64,000 nucleotides of DNA from Candidatus Avelusimicrobium caledoniensis. Its GTDB lineage: Bacteria > Elusimicrobiota > Elusimicrobia > Elusimicrobiales > Elusimicrobiaceae. Both the position numbers and the translations under genes were made by a program. Below the pieces are notes generated by a model. The model saw only the letters and a list, made by a program, of their open reading frames with translations, was not told the DNA's origin and searched no databases. Location of the stretch: NCBI GenBank assembly GCA_900315795.1, contig ONAM01000014.1:1-64000 (forward strand). The letters run 5' to 3'. This document shows positions 35,117-43,609 of the stretch, piece by piece. The stretch's first letter is position 1, and each line of letters starts with the position of its first letter.

Positions 35117-35199
35117 TGGGCAGGGGGGGACTTGAACCCCCACGACCTTGCGGTCAACAGATTTTAAGTCTGTCGCGTCTGCCATTCCGCCACCAGCCC
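35117..35199 (-). tRNA. tRNA-Leu (TAA)
   Basis: On the minus strand this is a class II tRNA of 83 nt: acceptor GGGCTGG/CCTGCCC (one mismatch), anticodon loop CTTAAAA with anticodon TAA, long variable arm GACCGCAAGGTC, and T arm GGGGG-TTCAAGT-CCCCC. CCA is not encoded. Confidence 0.93.
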
Positions 35200-35244
35200 T
35201 CTGTAAGTATTATAGCAAAAAATAAGGAGGATGTACGCAAGTGT

Positions 35245-35655
35245 TTATTTTTCGGACAGCTTGAGTGAATTGTAGAATTTGCGGCAGAAAAGACTTTTAA
35301 CGCCCAGCTCGCGCAACATGTCTTGCAGTTGCCGGTCATCGGTTACGGCAATCACGCGTTGGCCCGTTTGCGACAAATAGTCGGCGCGCTCGCAAATAAT
35401 TTGATCCGCGCTATCGCCCTCGGTAAATGAAATATGCACTCCCCCCCGGTATAGCGGACCGACCGGGCGGAAAGAGCCGTCAAAAATCACTTCGTAGGTA
35501 TGCATTTGGTAGCGTTCGTCCAACGAAACGGCTTCCAAAAAATCTAAAAAATCGTCGGTCACTTCCTCTTCACTGCGGGAAAACTCGTACAAAAAACTGC
35601 GCACGATGTTAAGTCCGTCAATCAGATAAACAGTCGGTTTGGTGGTAGTATACAT
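35245..35655 (-). CDS. NYN-domain (YacP-like) putative ribonuclease
   Basis: It has 136 residues. YLIDGLNIVR, YEVIFDGSF, DSADQIICERA and VIAVTDDRQLQDML are the acidic positions of a NYN/PIN nuclease fold, as in YacP/Rae1-like proteins. It lies between tRNA-Leu and tmRNA, both in RNA metabolism, which fits a role in RNA cleavage. A TATAAT box directly abuts its ATG, so the true start or promoter is unclear. Confidence 0.75.
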   Translation of the reverse strand: MYTTTKPTVYLIDGLNIVRSFLYEFSRSEEEVTDDFLDFLEAVSLDERYQMHTYEVIFDGSFRPVGPLYRGGVHISFTEGDSADQIICERADYLSQTGQRVIAVTDDRQLQDMLRELGVKSLFCRKFYNSLKLSEK

Positions 35656-35680
35656 ATTATATTGCCTTTACGGTCCAAAA

Positions 35681-35708
35681 TTGTTATAAGAAAATGATAC
35701 AATATAAT
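35681..35708 (+). promoter_or_regulatory. Promoter of tmRNA
   Basis: TTGTTA (35681-35686), 16 bp, TATAAT (35703-35708). A second box TACAAT with TG extension overlaps. Either gives a 5' leader to be removed by RNase P. Confidence 0.6.
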
Positions 35709-35742
35709 ACCTTTAGCGGTCTTTGACAATTTCTGTATTTAC

Positions 35743-36084
35743 GGGGGTGTAATAGATTCGACGGGTATCTGTTGCCACCCGGGAGCAAGTGTCGGTTGGC
35801 CAGGCCGACTCAAATAGGGCCAAAAAAATAAGCAACAACAATCAAGTTGCCTGGGCTAACGCTTAGTCCACGGCGCCTTTTGTGTCTTCCATGCGCGAAA
35901 GGAACGCCGTCAAACCATGGAATGCAACAACGCAGGCGCAGTTCGTCTTACGTTGTCTAAGACACACGAACTAAACCGCCGCCGTGCCGTCTTGCGCTTA
36001 GACGGCGGTCACTGAGCAAGACTAAACTTGTAGTGCCCGAGAGGAGAAGATGTTCGGACGGGGGTGCGAATCCCCCCACCTCCA
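35743..36084 (+). ncRNA. ssrA: tmRNA
   Basis: It rescues stalled ribosomes. The 342-nt RNA has 5' GGGGGTG pairing with 3' CACCTCC, a T arm GGGGG-TGCGAAT-CCCCC and the AGATTCGACGGG 5' segment. The tag frame runs 35819-35866 and reads AKKISNNNQVAWANA then TAG. The last residues (ANA) differ from the common ALAA. CCA is not encoded. Confidence 0.93.
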
Positions 36085-36119
36085 CTTTTTATATAAAAAG
36101 TAAGGTTTCAAAAATTTAT

Positions 36120-36147
36120 GTTCTTTTTCTGATGGCAGAAAAAGAAC
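36120..36147. terminator. Hairpin downstream of tmRNA
   Basis: GTTCTTTTTCT pairs perfectly with AGAAAAAGAAC. A smaller palindrome ACTTTTTATATAAAAAGT sits at 36084-36101. One of these probably ends the tmRNA transcript. Confidence 0.4.
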
Positions 36148-36171
36148 GAAAAAGACCAGCCGATACGGAGC

Positions 36172-36333
36172 ATAAAATAAAATTTCAAAGGGCCGACCGA
36201 CAACTAGGCGCTACGCCGCCGTCGGACAAATCGGTCGGTTGCCACTCTTGAAATTTTATTTTATAAACGCTCCTATTATCGGCAGAGAACGACGGCGCTT
36301 TTTATAAACAGCACTAAAGGGGCGGAATAACAA
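36172..36333. repeat. Long hairpin repeat downstream of tmRNA
   Basis: ATAAAATAAAATTTCAA pairs with TTGAAATTTTATTTTAT (ending 36264); inside, GGCCGACCGA pairs with TCGGTCGG. The tail 36293-36333 (GGCGCTTTTTATAAACAG...GGGGCGGAATAAC) matches 52-95. No gene is seen in the whole gap 36085-36421. Confidence 0.6.
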
Positions 36334-36421
36334 CTCAGGCAGGACAAGTCGGCGATAGCAGCAGAAACGACAAAAAAATACGGGAATTGAAAATAGATTT
36401 ACTTACATTACAGGAGAAATT

Positions 36422-37831
36422 ATGGCAACGGAAATTAAATTTGGTACAGACGGTTGGAGAGGCATTATCGCGTGGGATTTCACATTGGAAAATGTACGCC
36501 GCGTCGCGCAAGCTTTAGCGCACTTTATTAACGAAAACGCACCTGCCGAAGAAAAAGGCAAATCGCCTAAAATCTTCGTCGGTTTTGACCGCCGCTTTAT
36601 GTCCGACATATTCGCCAAAGAAATTGCCGTCATTTTGCGCTCCAACAAACTAGATGTTACCCTTTCCGACCGCCCGGTAACCAGTCCGGTGGCGGCGTGT
36701 TTGAGCTTAAACAAATTTTGGCTTAGTATCATGGTAACCGCCAGCCACAACCCCGCCCAATACAACGGTATTAAAATTAAACTCGCCGGCGGGGCGGCCG
36801 CCGAACGCGTAACCCGCGACATTGAAGAATTATTAGACGAATCGCCCGCCCTTTCGCTCTACGGATGCGAGCCAGAAGTCAAAGATTTAACCGATGTCTA
36901 TTTAAAATACGTTTCCGGGCACGTCAATACGCGCAAACTAAAAACTTTCAAAGGCAAAGTAGCCGTAGATTATATGTACGGTGCGGCCGCCGGATACGTG
37001 GAAAAAATATTGGGAAACAAACAAGTCATCGCGCTTCGCAACGAACACGACACTACGTTTGGCGGCGACCAACCCGAGCCGGTGGAGAAAAATTTAAGTG
37101 AACTTAAAAAAACCGTGGTAGCCAAAAAAGCCGCTTTGGGTATCGCTTTTGACGGCGACGGAGACCGCGTCGCTCTGGTGGACGAGAAAGGCACATATTT
37201 GACACCGTGCGTAATTGCCGCGGTGCTGTGCAATTATTTCATCAAACATAAAAAACTCAAAGGCAAAATCGTGCAAACGGTTTCTATGGGCTATTTGCTC
37301 AAACGTATCGCCCGCCAACACGAAATGTTATTTGAAGAAGTCAACGTGGGTTTTAAACACGTAGCCGAACTGATGGCGTTGGAAGATATCGCTTTTGGGG
37401 TGGAAGAGTCCGGCGGGTTTGCCTGGAAAGGAAATCTGCCCGACCGCGACGGCCTAACCGTGGCATTGGCGTTTTTGGAAATTATGGCCACGACGGGCAA
37501 AAAAGCCAGCGAACTCTGCGCGCAAATTGCGCAAGAATATGGCACGTCGGTTTATCTGCGGCGCGATATTGCCTTAAACAAACCACTCGCCAAGGACTCT
37601 TTTACCGATAAAATCCGCCGCAAAGTACCCAAAAAAATCGGCACTCGCAAAGTGGCCGAAATGCTAACGTCCGACGGCCTTAAAATTCTATTTGATAACG
37701 ATGAGTGGCTGCTCTTACGCCCGTCCGGCACGGAGCCCGTCTTGCGTATTTACGCCGAAACGGCTACCAAAAAAGATACGCAAGCCCTGTTGGACTTTGG
37801 CGAAAAATTAGCCGCGCCGTTTTTGAAATAA
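36422..37831 (+). CDS. Phosphohexomutase (phosphoglucomutase/phosphomannomutase family)
   Basis: It has 469 residues. KFGTDGWRG at the N terminus, the phosphoserine loop TASHNPAQYNGIK, metal loop FDGDGDR, sugar loop EESGGFAWK and the phosphate-binding RPSGTEPVLRIYAE are all intact. It moves phosphate between C6 and C1 of a hexose; whether glucose, mannose or glucosamine cannot be told. AGGAGAAATT precedes ATG 36422. A receiver-domain gene follows after 1 bp. Confidence 0.9.
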   Translation: MATEIKFGTDGWRGIIAWDFTLENVRRVAQALAHFINENAPAEEKGKSPKIFVGFDRRFMSDIFAKEIAVILRSNKLDVTLSDRPVTSPVAACLSLNKFWLSIMVTASHNPAQYNGIKIKLAGGAAAERVTRDIEELLDESPALSLYGCEPEVKDLTDVYLKYVSGHVNTRKLKTFKGKVAVDYMYGAAAGYVEKILGNKQVIALRNEHDTTFGGDQPEPVEKNLSELKKTVVAKKAALGIAFDGDGDRVALVDEKGTYLTPCVIAAVLCNYFIKHKKLKGKIVQTVSMGYLLKRIARQHEMLFEEVNVGFKHVAELMALEDIAFGVEESGGFAWKGNLPDRDGLTVALAFLEIMATTGKKASELCAQIAQEYGTSVYLRRDIALNKPLAKDSFTDKIRRKVPKKIGTRKVAEMLTSDGLKILFDNDEWLLLRPSGTEPVLRIYAETATKKDTQALLDFGEKLAAPFLK

Positions 37832-37832
37832 T

Positions 37833-38189
37833 ATGCAAACACTCGCACTGGTGGACGATTCCGGCATTTTACGCGCGGCTATCAAAAATGTATTAGAGGC
37901 CGACGGCTACTGCGTAGCCATTGAGGCGGACGGTTCCAAAGAACTCTTTGAGCAACTGCAAAAAAACAACGTGGACAGCGTGCTCTTAGATGTGTTTTTT
38001 CCCAACGAAAGCGGGTTAGATATTTTGGCGGAACTCAAAAAACGCTACCCGAAAATAAAAGTACTTATCGTAACCGGCATGCAACAAAACAGCATTTTGG
38101 AAGAAGCCCAAAAGCGCGGCGCCGACGGCGTATTATATAAACCGTTTGATACGGATGATTTACTTTCCGCCGTGAAACGGCTAAAATGA
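37833..38189 (+). CDS. Single-domain response regulator (CheY-like)
   Basis: It has 118 residues: acidic pair VDDS (8-9), phospho-acceptor in LLDVFFPNESG (about 52), Thr in VTGM, Lys in YKPFDTDD. There is no output domain. Its ATG is 1 bp after the mutase stop with no separate ribosome binding site, so it is coupled. No histidine kinase is in the window. It could act on motility or pili by protein contact, but nothing here proves it. Confidence 0.88.
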   Translation: MQTLALVDDSGILRAAIKNVLEADGYCVAIEADGSKELFEQLQKNNVDSVLLDVFFPNESGLDILAELKKRYPKIKVLIVTGMQQNSILEEAQKRGADGVLYKPFDTDDLLSAVKRLK

Positions 38190-38199
38190 TAGTTGCCCG

Positions 38200-38724
38200 C
38201 TAAGGCAACTGATAAAACTTGAACGTATCATCGCCCATATCCACAATCCTTACCCCACCCATAGACTTGCACGCCTGTTGATAGATTGCGCTTTTCCCGT
38301 AACACAAATGGCCTGCCACAGGTTTGGTATATCCTTTATGGTCAAAATAATAAATAATACCTTGCGAACCTGTTCCGGGTGCCCATACGGTTACCCTGTT
38401 GTTAGATGCGCCATATCCGTTGAGTGCAAATTCCAACTCATATTGATTAGTCAGCTTAAACTTAGCGTAATTTGTTCCGTCTGTTGCTACAGAAACAGTT
38501 GATACGCCGATAGAAAGGGCATCTAAATCGCTGGTATATTCCCCGTTTGCCAAATAATATGCTTCTTCGGCATCTTTGACAGATTTGGCCAGTGTCACAG
38601 CTTGCATAAGCCGGCTTTTGGCAACCGCCACTTGATACTGCGGCAACGCCACCGCCGCCAATATGCCGATGATAAGAACAACGACTAAGAGTTCAATCAG
38701 CGTAAATGCTTGTTTGTTTTTCAT
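38200..38724 (-). CDS. Type IV pilin-like prepilin 7
   Basis: It has 174 residues, leader MKNKQA then [10 protein letters not shown]. The start at 38724 has AAAGGAGGTTGT upstream and the standard leader; a longer frame to 38853 reads through the promoter and is not credible. KDAEEAYYLANGEYTSDLDAL is followed by a distinctive middle and a C-terminal LCYGKSAIYQQACKSMGG disulfide loop. It is convergent with the receiver gene. Confidence 0.92.
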   Translation of the reverse strand: MKNKQAFTLIELLVVVLIIGILAAVALPQYQVAVAKSRLMQAVTLAKSVKDAEEAYYLANGEYTSDLDALSIGVSTVSVATDGTNYAKFKLTNQYELEFALNGYGASNNRVTVWAPGTGSQGIIYYFDHKGYTKPVAGHLCYGKSAIYQQACKSMGGVRIVDMGDDTFKFYQLP

Positions 38725-38752
38725 ACAACCTCCTTTTTTTATCATTAAATAA

Positions 38753-38780
38753 AATGTAGCAAAAAAAAAAACGATGTCAA
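38753..38780 (-). promoter_or_regulatory. Class B pilin promoter (pilin 7)
   Basis: Minus strand TTGACA (38780-38775), 16-bp spacer with eleven T, TG-C-TACATT (-10 at 38758-38753). Confidence 0.8.
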
Positions 38781-38789
38781 GTTTTATTT

Positions 38790-38837
38790 TTTCTCTCGCT
38801 ATATCCCGCATAGAAACTCTGCGGGATGACGAGAAAG
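38790..38837. repeat. CCCGCA palindromic repeat R3, copy c
   Basis: TTTCTCTCG...CGAGAAAG outer arms and CCCGCA/GCGGG inner arms, next to the pilin 7 promoter. Confidence 0.65.
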
Positions 38838-38890
38838 GGGAGTCAACTTCCACTTAATTAGAGCCACACTCTTTTTGCTATGTTGCTTTA
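38837..38890. repeat. 54-bp class B upstream repeat R4, copy 1
   Basis: It starts GGGGAGTCAACTTC and ends CTCTTTTTGCTATGTTGCTTT. It is almost identical to 47491-47543, which has the same place upstream of pilin 10. Confidence 0.75.
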
Positions 38891-38909
38891 TTTTAAGACA
38901 GACAATAAA

Positions 38910-39686
38910 CTAAGAAAAAATCAACAAAGATACGGCCATTACGCCCATGCCGCCAATTACGCCCCAAATCACGTGGTGGCCCTCGCCGTACTCGTGAGCC
39001 GTGGGCAAGAGTTCATCTAAGGCAATATACACCATCAGTCCGGCAATCAGCGCAAACAAAACGCCAAAAACGGTCTCGTGCAAAAAATGTCGCAACAACA
39101 AAAAACCCATCAGCGCACCTATCGGCTCAGCCAAGCCCGAAAGCACGCTGTACGCAAACGCCTGTTTGCGGCTACCCGTTGCGTGAAAGACAGGAAGGGC
39201 TACCGCAATTCCTTCCGGGATATTATGAAGCGCCACCGCTACCCCCACGCTAATACCAAGTGCCGGACTTTTCAGCGTAGCCATAAAGGTAGCCAATCCC
39301 TCGGGGAAGTTATGCACCGCCAGTACAATAGCCGTAACTAACCCCACGCGTTTTAATTTATCCGCCGGATCAAACGTGTGCATTTGTACGTGGTGCGACG
39401 GCAAAAAATAATCTATTCCCCACGCAATTAAAATTCCGCCGAAAAACAGCCCCGTACTTAACCATTGGCCGGGTCTGTCGCCCAGTTGCTTTGTTAAAGA
39501 TAATGCCCCCTGTGGCAATAATTCCATAAATGACACGTAAATCATCACACCCGCCGACAGACCAAGCCCCACCGCCAAAGCCGCCAGATTTTCTCTTTTT
39601 ACAATAAACGCCAAAACTCCCCCCACCGCCGTAGCGGCTCCGGCAAAAAAACTGAGTAACAGCGCAAATAGTATTGGCTCGTTCAT
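38910..39686 (-). CDS. zupT: ZIP family metal transporter (ZupT-like)
   Basis: It imports divalent metals such as zinc. It has 258 residues and about eight membrane segments. The metal-site helices VLAVHNFPEGLATFMA and VALHNIPEGIAVALPV are intact. ATG 39686 was chosen; on the minus strand TG-T-TACGAT ends exactly 6 nt before it, suggesting a leaderless mRNA. It is divergent from the helicase gene. Confidence 0.92.
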   Translation of the reverse strand: MNEPILFALLLSFFAGAATAVGGVLAFIVKRENLAALAVGLGLSAGVMIYVSFMELLPQGALSLTKQLGDRPGQWLSTGLFFGGILIAWGIDYFLPSHHVQMHTFDPADKLKRVGLVTAIVLAVHNFPEGLATFMATLKSPALGISVGVAVALHNIPEGIAVALPVFHATGSRKQAFAYSVLSGLAEPIGALMGFLLLRHFLHETVFGVLFALIAGLMVYIALDELLPTAHEYGEGHHVIWGVIGGMGVMAVSLLIFS

Positions 39687-39692
39687 ACATTT

Positions 39693-39698
39693 ATCGTA
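39693..39698 (-). promoter_or_regulatory. Leaderless-type -10 of zupT
   Basis: TACGAT preceded by TGT, then six bases, then ATG 39686. No ribosome binding site fits in between. Confidence 0.5.
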
Positions 39699-39763
39699 AC
39701 AAAACCCGTTCAAACGCATGCGGCGCAAAATGTATTAGGATGACGTCTTGGAACGGGAAAAGC

Positions 39764-39769
39764 TATAAT
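39764..39769 (+). promoter_or_regulatory. Leaderless-type -10 of the helicase gene
   Basis: TATAAT, six bases (AAAAGC), ATG at 39776. Confidence 0.6.
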
Positions 39770-39775
39770 AAAAGC

Positions 39776-41077
39776 ATGGTCGCAACGCAAAATTCCATTA
39801 TTCTAACCGATGAGTTTAAAGACGCGTTGGCCTTATTAGAGGCCAAGCCCGCCGTACAGCCGCTTATTTTTATCACGGGCCGCGCGGGCACGGGCAAAAC
39901 CACGCTGCTGCGTTACTTTGCCGAGCACTCGGCCCAAAATACCGTTGTACTGGCTACGACGGGCTTAGCCGCTATTCACGTACACGGGCAGACGGTCCAT
40001 TCGTTTTTCCGGCTCAAACCGGGCAACCTGTTTGATACGGCCAATTTGCACCGTTTACCGCGCAAAACCGTGGAAGCGTTTGACACGATTATCATTGATG
40101 AGGCCTCCATGCTCCGCGCCGATTTATTGGACGCCATGGACTACATTTTGCAACTTTCTACGCATAGCGATTTGCCGTTTGGCGGCAAAAAAATCGTACT
40201 CTTTGGCGATTTATTCCAACTTCCTCCCGTAGAGGAAAAACAAACCAGCGGCTTATTTGACGTTTTCCAACAAGAATATCAAAGCCCGTATTTTTTTGAA
40301 GCGCACGTATTAAAACGCTTGCCGTTAGAGGTCTTTGAACTCAAACGCATTTTTCGCCAAAAAGCCGACCCGGACTTTGCGCACCTCTTAAATTTGATTC
40401 GCGAAGGTCAAATTTCGCAACCGCAGTTGGATATGATCTTAAACACGCACAAGACGTTTGAACTGCCCGACCAATTTGAAAATTGCATTATTTTATCCCC
40501 CACCAACCGCGAGGCCGCGTGGCGCAACTTGCATTATCTCTCGCGCCTGCCCGGGCCGGAATTTACGTATACCGCTACGCAAGACGAGGGCTTTAACCCT
40601 AAAATCACGCCGGCGGAAAGCGAGCTCAAACTTAAAAAAGGGGCTAAAATTATGATGCTTACCAACACGGACGATTGGGTCAACGGCGATATTGGCACGG
40701 TCCATGAGCTAAGTGAAGATTTTATCAAAGTGGAACTCAAAGGTGCGGTGTACCAAGTAGAGCCGCACGTGTGGGAAGACGTGCGCTACGAATTTAACGC
40801 ACTTACGCAAAAATTAGAGCCCAAAGTAAAAGGATTTTTCAAACAATATCCGCTGAAACTCGCGTGGGCCATTACGATACACAAATCGCAAGGGCTGACG
40901 TTTGATAACATTTATTTGGATATCGGACGCGGTGCGTTTGCGCCGGGGCAGACGTACGTGGCACTAAGCCGTTGCCGCAGTTTAAACGGCGTACATTTAA
41001 AAAAGGATATCTGTGTAAAAGATATCCTGTGCGATGATCGTGTAAAACAATTTTTCAACTACGTGCGCGGCAACTAA
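39776..41077 (+). CDS. PIF1/RecD-like SF1B DNA helicase
   Basis: It has 433 residues. Walker A FITGRAGTGKTTLLRYF, motif II IIIDEASML, motif III LFGDLFQLPP, and C-terminal AITIHKSQGLTFDNIYLD and YVALSRCRSL are the helicase motifs of the PIF1 group. It would unwind DNA 5' to 3', for example at stalled forks or structured DNA. The start at 39776 matches the TATAAT-N6-ATG layout. Its stop abuts the stop of the convergent HAD gene. Confidence 0.9.
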   Translation: MVATQNSIILTDEFKDALALLEAKPAVQPLIFITGRAGTGKTTLLRYFAEHSAQNTVVLATTGLAAIHVHGQTVHSFFRLKPGNLFDTANLHRLPRKTVEAFDTIIIDEASMLRADLLDAMDYILQLSTHSDLPFGGKKIVLFGDLFQLPPVEEKQTSGLFDVFQQEYQSPYFFEAHVLKRLPLEVFELKRIFRQKADPDFAHLLNLIREGQISQPQLDMILNTHKTFELPDQFENCIILSPTNREAAWRNLHYLSRLPGPEFTYTATQDEGFNPKITPAESELKLKKGAKIMMLTNTDDWVNGDIGTVHELSEDFIKVELKGAVYQVEPHVWEDVRYEFNALTQKLEPKVKGFFKQYPLKLAWAITIHKSQGLTFDNIYLDIGRGAFAPGQTYVALSRCRSLNGVHLKKDICVKDILCDDRVKQFFNYVRGN

Positions 41078-42145
41078 TTATTTCAAACTGTCTTCAAACG
41101 AGGTAAAAAAGTAGTCTCCGGTTTTACGCACTTCATCTTCGTGCAAACGTGTGTGGTAGGGTTCGGCAATACCGGCTGTTAAAAACCCGGCGGCTTTGGC
41201 GGTTTTTAACGCATACAACGCATCTTCCACCACCAGCGTACGCCCGCGCGCCGTGCCTAAACGCGCTAAAGCTTGCTCATATATTTTAGGCGACAATTTA
41301 CCGGCCCCCACTTCATCACATGTGATAATAAAATCAATGTACGTATCAAGCCCCCATTTTGCAAATACGCGCTCGGCAAGTTCTTTATCGGACGCCGTCG
41401 CCACACTGATTTTAATACCTTGTTCGTGCAACTGTTGTAGCAACGGCAACACGCCCGCTTTAGGGGCTACGTCATGTAAATAATGTTGCCGCACGACCGC
41501 CAATGTCCCTTCTAATAACTCTTCCGGCGACTCGGCTATATTTAACTGCTCTTTAAGATATACAGCCCCTTCTATAAGCGACATATGCACAATCTGCTCT
41601 TCCATTTCTTCGGGCATTTCTATACCGAGTGTTTTTAAATAACGTGCCGCGGCATGATCCCAGGCACTCAGCGAATCTAACAAGGTGCCGTCCATATCAA
41701 AAATGACGGCATCAATGATCGTTCTATCCGGGAAAAGGTTGCGCACAAAGTCCCGGTTTTGCCGGGCCGCCTGCACGCGCTGCCACACCACACGGGGCAG
41801 CATTTCCGTCCGGGCGGCGGGTGGGCGCAAAAAAGTTACCGGACAAGACGTCTCATTAGTTTGGGGGACAAAAAAGGGCGGTTTGGTTTGAGGTAAAGAG
41901 TGGGGAAGTGATGTCACGGGCAATACGCCAACGCCTGCTTTGGAAGAGACAACCAATTGCGGCGTACTGAAACCGCGCCGCGCCAGACCGGGCGAAAAAA
42001 TCGTCTGTCTTGCTCCTTGCCAAACCACCGGTTTAGACATGGCCCGCCAAAGCAAAAACGGGTTTTTTGGTGGCGGTGGCGCACTGACGGCATTTAGCGC
42101 AACAAAAGCCACTCCTAAAGCGGTTATCCCTAATTTCTTACCCAT
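41078..42145 (-). CDS. HAD phosphatase with exported or anchored N-terminal extension
   Basis: It has 355 residues. The C-terminal half is a HAD hydrolase of the beta-phosphoglucomutase type (FDMDGTLLDS from residue 149, VATASDKEL, DEVGAGKLSPKIYEQAL, VVEDALYALKTAKAAG). The first 145 residues are unusual: a signal-like hydrophobic stretch (about 5-22), then a Pro/Val/Thr-rich linker with no recognised domain. HAD phosphatases of this type are normally cytosolic. ATG 42145 sits 6 nt after TACAAT. Confidence 0.75.
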   Translation of the reverse strand: MGKKLGITALGVAFVALNAVSAPPPPKNPFLLWRAMSKPVVWQGARQTIFSPGLARRGFSTPQLVVSSKAGVGVLPVTSLPHSLPQTKPPFFVPQTNETSCPVTFLRPPAARTEMLPRVVWQRVQAARQNRDFVRNLFPDRTIIDAVIFDMDGTLLDSLSAWDHAAARYLKTLGIEMPEEMEEQIVHMSLIEGAVYLKEQLNIAESPEELLEGTLAVVRQHYLHDVAPKAGVLPLLQQLHEQGIKISVATASDKELAERVFAKWGLDTYIDFIITCDEVGAGKLSPKIYEQALARLGTARGRTLVVEDALYALKTAKAAGFLTAGIAEPYHTRLHEDEVRKTGDYFFTSFEDSLK

Positions 42146-42151
42146 AAGGAT

Positions 42152-42181
42152 ATTGTACTTTTTCAAGCTGTCGTGGCGCAA
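42152..42181 (-). promoter_or_regulatory. Leaderless-type promoter of the HAD gene
   Basis: Minus strand: TTGCGC (42181-42176), 18 bp, TACAAT (42157-42152), then ATCCTT and ATG 42145. Confidence 0.5.
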
Positions 42182-42257
42182 ATTGCCCCCGCTTCAACCG
42201 GTCCACCGCGCCGGCAACACGTTGCCGTGCTTACTTGTCAAACGCTTGCCGGATCGT

Positions 42258-42737
42258 TTACTGACGGATAATAAAAGTACGGGAATCATACTCCGTATTA
42301 CCAAACGATTGGCAAAGTTTTTTGCCTTGGGAACTGTACCAAAAACAGCCCAGCTGTCCGTCTTCCAAATAAATAATTGCGTACTCGGTAGCAAACGGCA
42401 GACGGTTGCAAGCCGCCAATAAGTCCGGCCGATCGGCATAAGAGGCCGCCCGGCATACAAACTGTTTTGTTTGAATGCCCGGTATATCGCCAAGATAAAC
42501 CGTGCGCGAGCCGGGTATATCAATATCCAATTCGTCAAAATTAGGTGCATATTCGCCGTTGGCCAGAAAATACCGTTCTTCCGCCTTGCCGATAGAATTT
42601 ACCAGAGAAATGGCCTCCGTGGCACGCGCCTTTTCTACCGCCCTTTGGTATTGCGGCAACGCTACCGCCGCCAAAATACCGATGATGAGAACTACAACTA
42701 ATAATTCAATCAGCGTAAATGCTTGTTTGTTTTTCAT
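42258..42737 (-). CDS. Type IV pilin-like prepilin 8
   Basis: It has 159 residues, leader MKNKQA then [36 protein letters not shown] follows, then [20 protein letters not shown] and QLGCFWYS...KLCQSFG, giving two possible disulfides. AAAGGAGGTTGT precedes ATG 42737. It lies between two HAD genes, in its own transcription unit. Confidence 0.92.
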   Translation of the reverse strand: MKNKQAFTLIELLVVVLIIGILAAVALPQYQRAVEKARATEAISLVNSIGKAEERYFLANGEYAPNFDELDIDIPGSRTVYLGDIPGIQTKQFVCRAASYADRPDLLAACNRLPFATEYAIIYLEDGQLGCFWYSSQGKKLCQSFGNTEYDSRTFIIRQ

Positions 42738-42763
42738 ACAACCTCCTTTTTATCATTAAATAA

Positions 42764-42791
42764 AATGTAGCAAAAAAAAAAACGATGTCAA
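42764..42791 (-). promoter_or_regulatory. Class B pilin promoter (pilin 8)
   Basis: TTGACA (42791-42786), 16-bp spacer with eleven T, TG-C-TACATT (-10 at 42769-42764), minus strand. Confidence 0.8.
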
Positions 42792-42829
42792 GCTTTATTT
42801 TTCAAGGCGGAAAAATCACAAAAAAAACA

Positions 42830-42848
42830 GCAGATCTTTACGATCTGC
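42830..42848 (-). terminator. Terminator after the YihX-like HAD gene
   Basis: GCAGATC and GATCTGC form the stem; on the minus strand TGTTTTTTTT follows. Confidence 0.85.
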
Positions 42849-42872
42849 CGTTTGTATCCAAATGAATTTATC

Positions 42873-43472
42873 TTACAACACCGAGCGGCTCATTAAGATA
42901 CGGCGCAAATCTTCCGGGTTTGTAAACAAAATAGTTTCAAACCCCAAGTCTGCCGCCTTAGAGATATTGGCTTGGTTATCGTCAATAAAAATGCAATTTG
43001 GTGCGCGCAAATTGTAACGCGTAAGCAAGCGCGAATAAATCTGCGGGTCGGGTTTGACCAGTTTTTCCTCGCCGGACATCACAATTCCGTCAAACCATTT
43101 CAAAAAATCGTATTTTTGTTTAGCGATAGGAAATGTCTCTGCGGACCAATTACTTAGCGCGTACAAGTGACGGTGGCGGCCTTTCAGCTCGCGCAAAATA
43201 TCCACCGTGCCTTCAATCGCGCCGCCGAGCATTTCGTCCCAACGGGTGTAATAAAAGTTAATCGCAAACGCATACTCCGGGTATTTTTTGGACAGCAACT
43301 CAATACCTTCTTCAAAACTCCGTCCGGCATCTTGTTGTGTGTTCCATTGGGATGTGCAGACATTAGTTAAAAACCACTCCATTTCCGTATCGGTGGAAAA
43401 AATTTTCTTATATAAATAACGCGGATTCCAGTCAATTAAAACTCCGCCCAAATCAAAAACAATATCTTTCAT
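42873..43472 (-). CDS. HAD hydrolase, YihX-like
   Basis: It has 199 residues. DIVFDLGGVLIDWNP, LYALSNWSAETFPIA, GEEKLVKPDPQIYSRLL and CIFIDDNQANI are the four HAD motifs, in the arrangement of YihX-type sugar-phosphate phosphatases. It is cytosolic, with AGAGG before ATG 43472. Substrate not determined by sequence. Confidence 0.88.
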   Translation of the reverse strand: MKDIVFDLGGVLIDWNPRYLYKKIFSTDTEMEWFLTNVCTSQWNTQQDAGRSFEEGIELLSKKYPEYAFAINFYYTRWDEMLGGAIEGTVDILRELKGRHRHLYALSNWSAETFPIAKQKYDFLKWFDGIVMSGEEKLVKPDPQIYSRLLTRYNLRAPNCIFIDDNQANISKAADLGFETILFTNPEDLRRILMSRSVL

Positions 43473-43547
43473 AAAAAAACCTCTTTTGATATTTTAACAA
43501 TTTTAGCTTGTATGAAAAAGCCTCCTCGCCCACTTGCGGCAAGGGGC

Positions 43548-43575
43548 TTGACAAATCAAAAAAAAAAACGATAAT
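43548..43575 (+). promoter_or_regulatory. Class A pilin promoter (pilin 9)
   Basis: TTGACA 43548-43553, eleven A 43558-43568, GATAAT 43570-43575. Confidence 0.85.
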
Positions 43576-43609
43576 AAAGGGACGAAAAAAACAACAAGGA
43601 GCAAACAAT

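Noticed and set aside
35723..35728. TTGACA just before tmRNA taken as its -35 box
   Set aside because: The matching -10 would fall inside the mature tmRNA. The TTGTTA/TATAAT pair upstream fits better.
38725..38853. N-terminal extension of pilin 7 upstream of MKNKQA
   Set aside because: It would be translated from the promoter and repeat R3; the AAAGGAGG site and normal leader point to ATG 38724. The same applies to the upstream extension of pilin 9.
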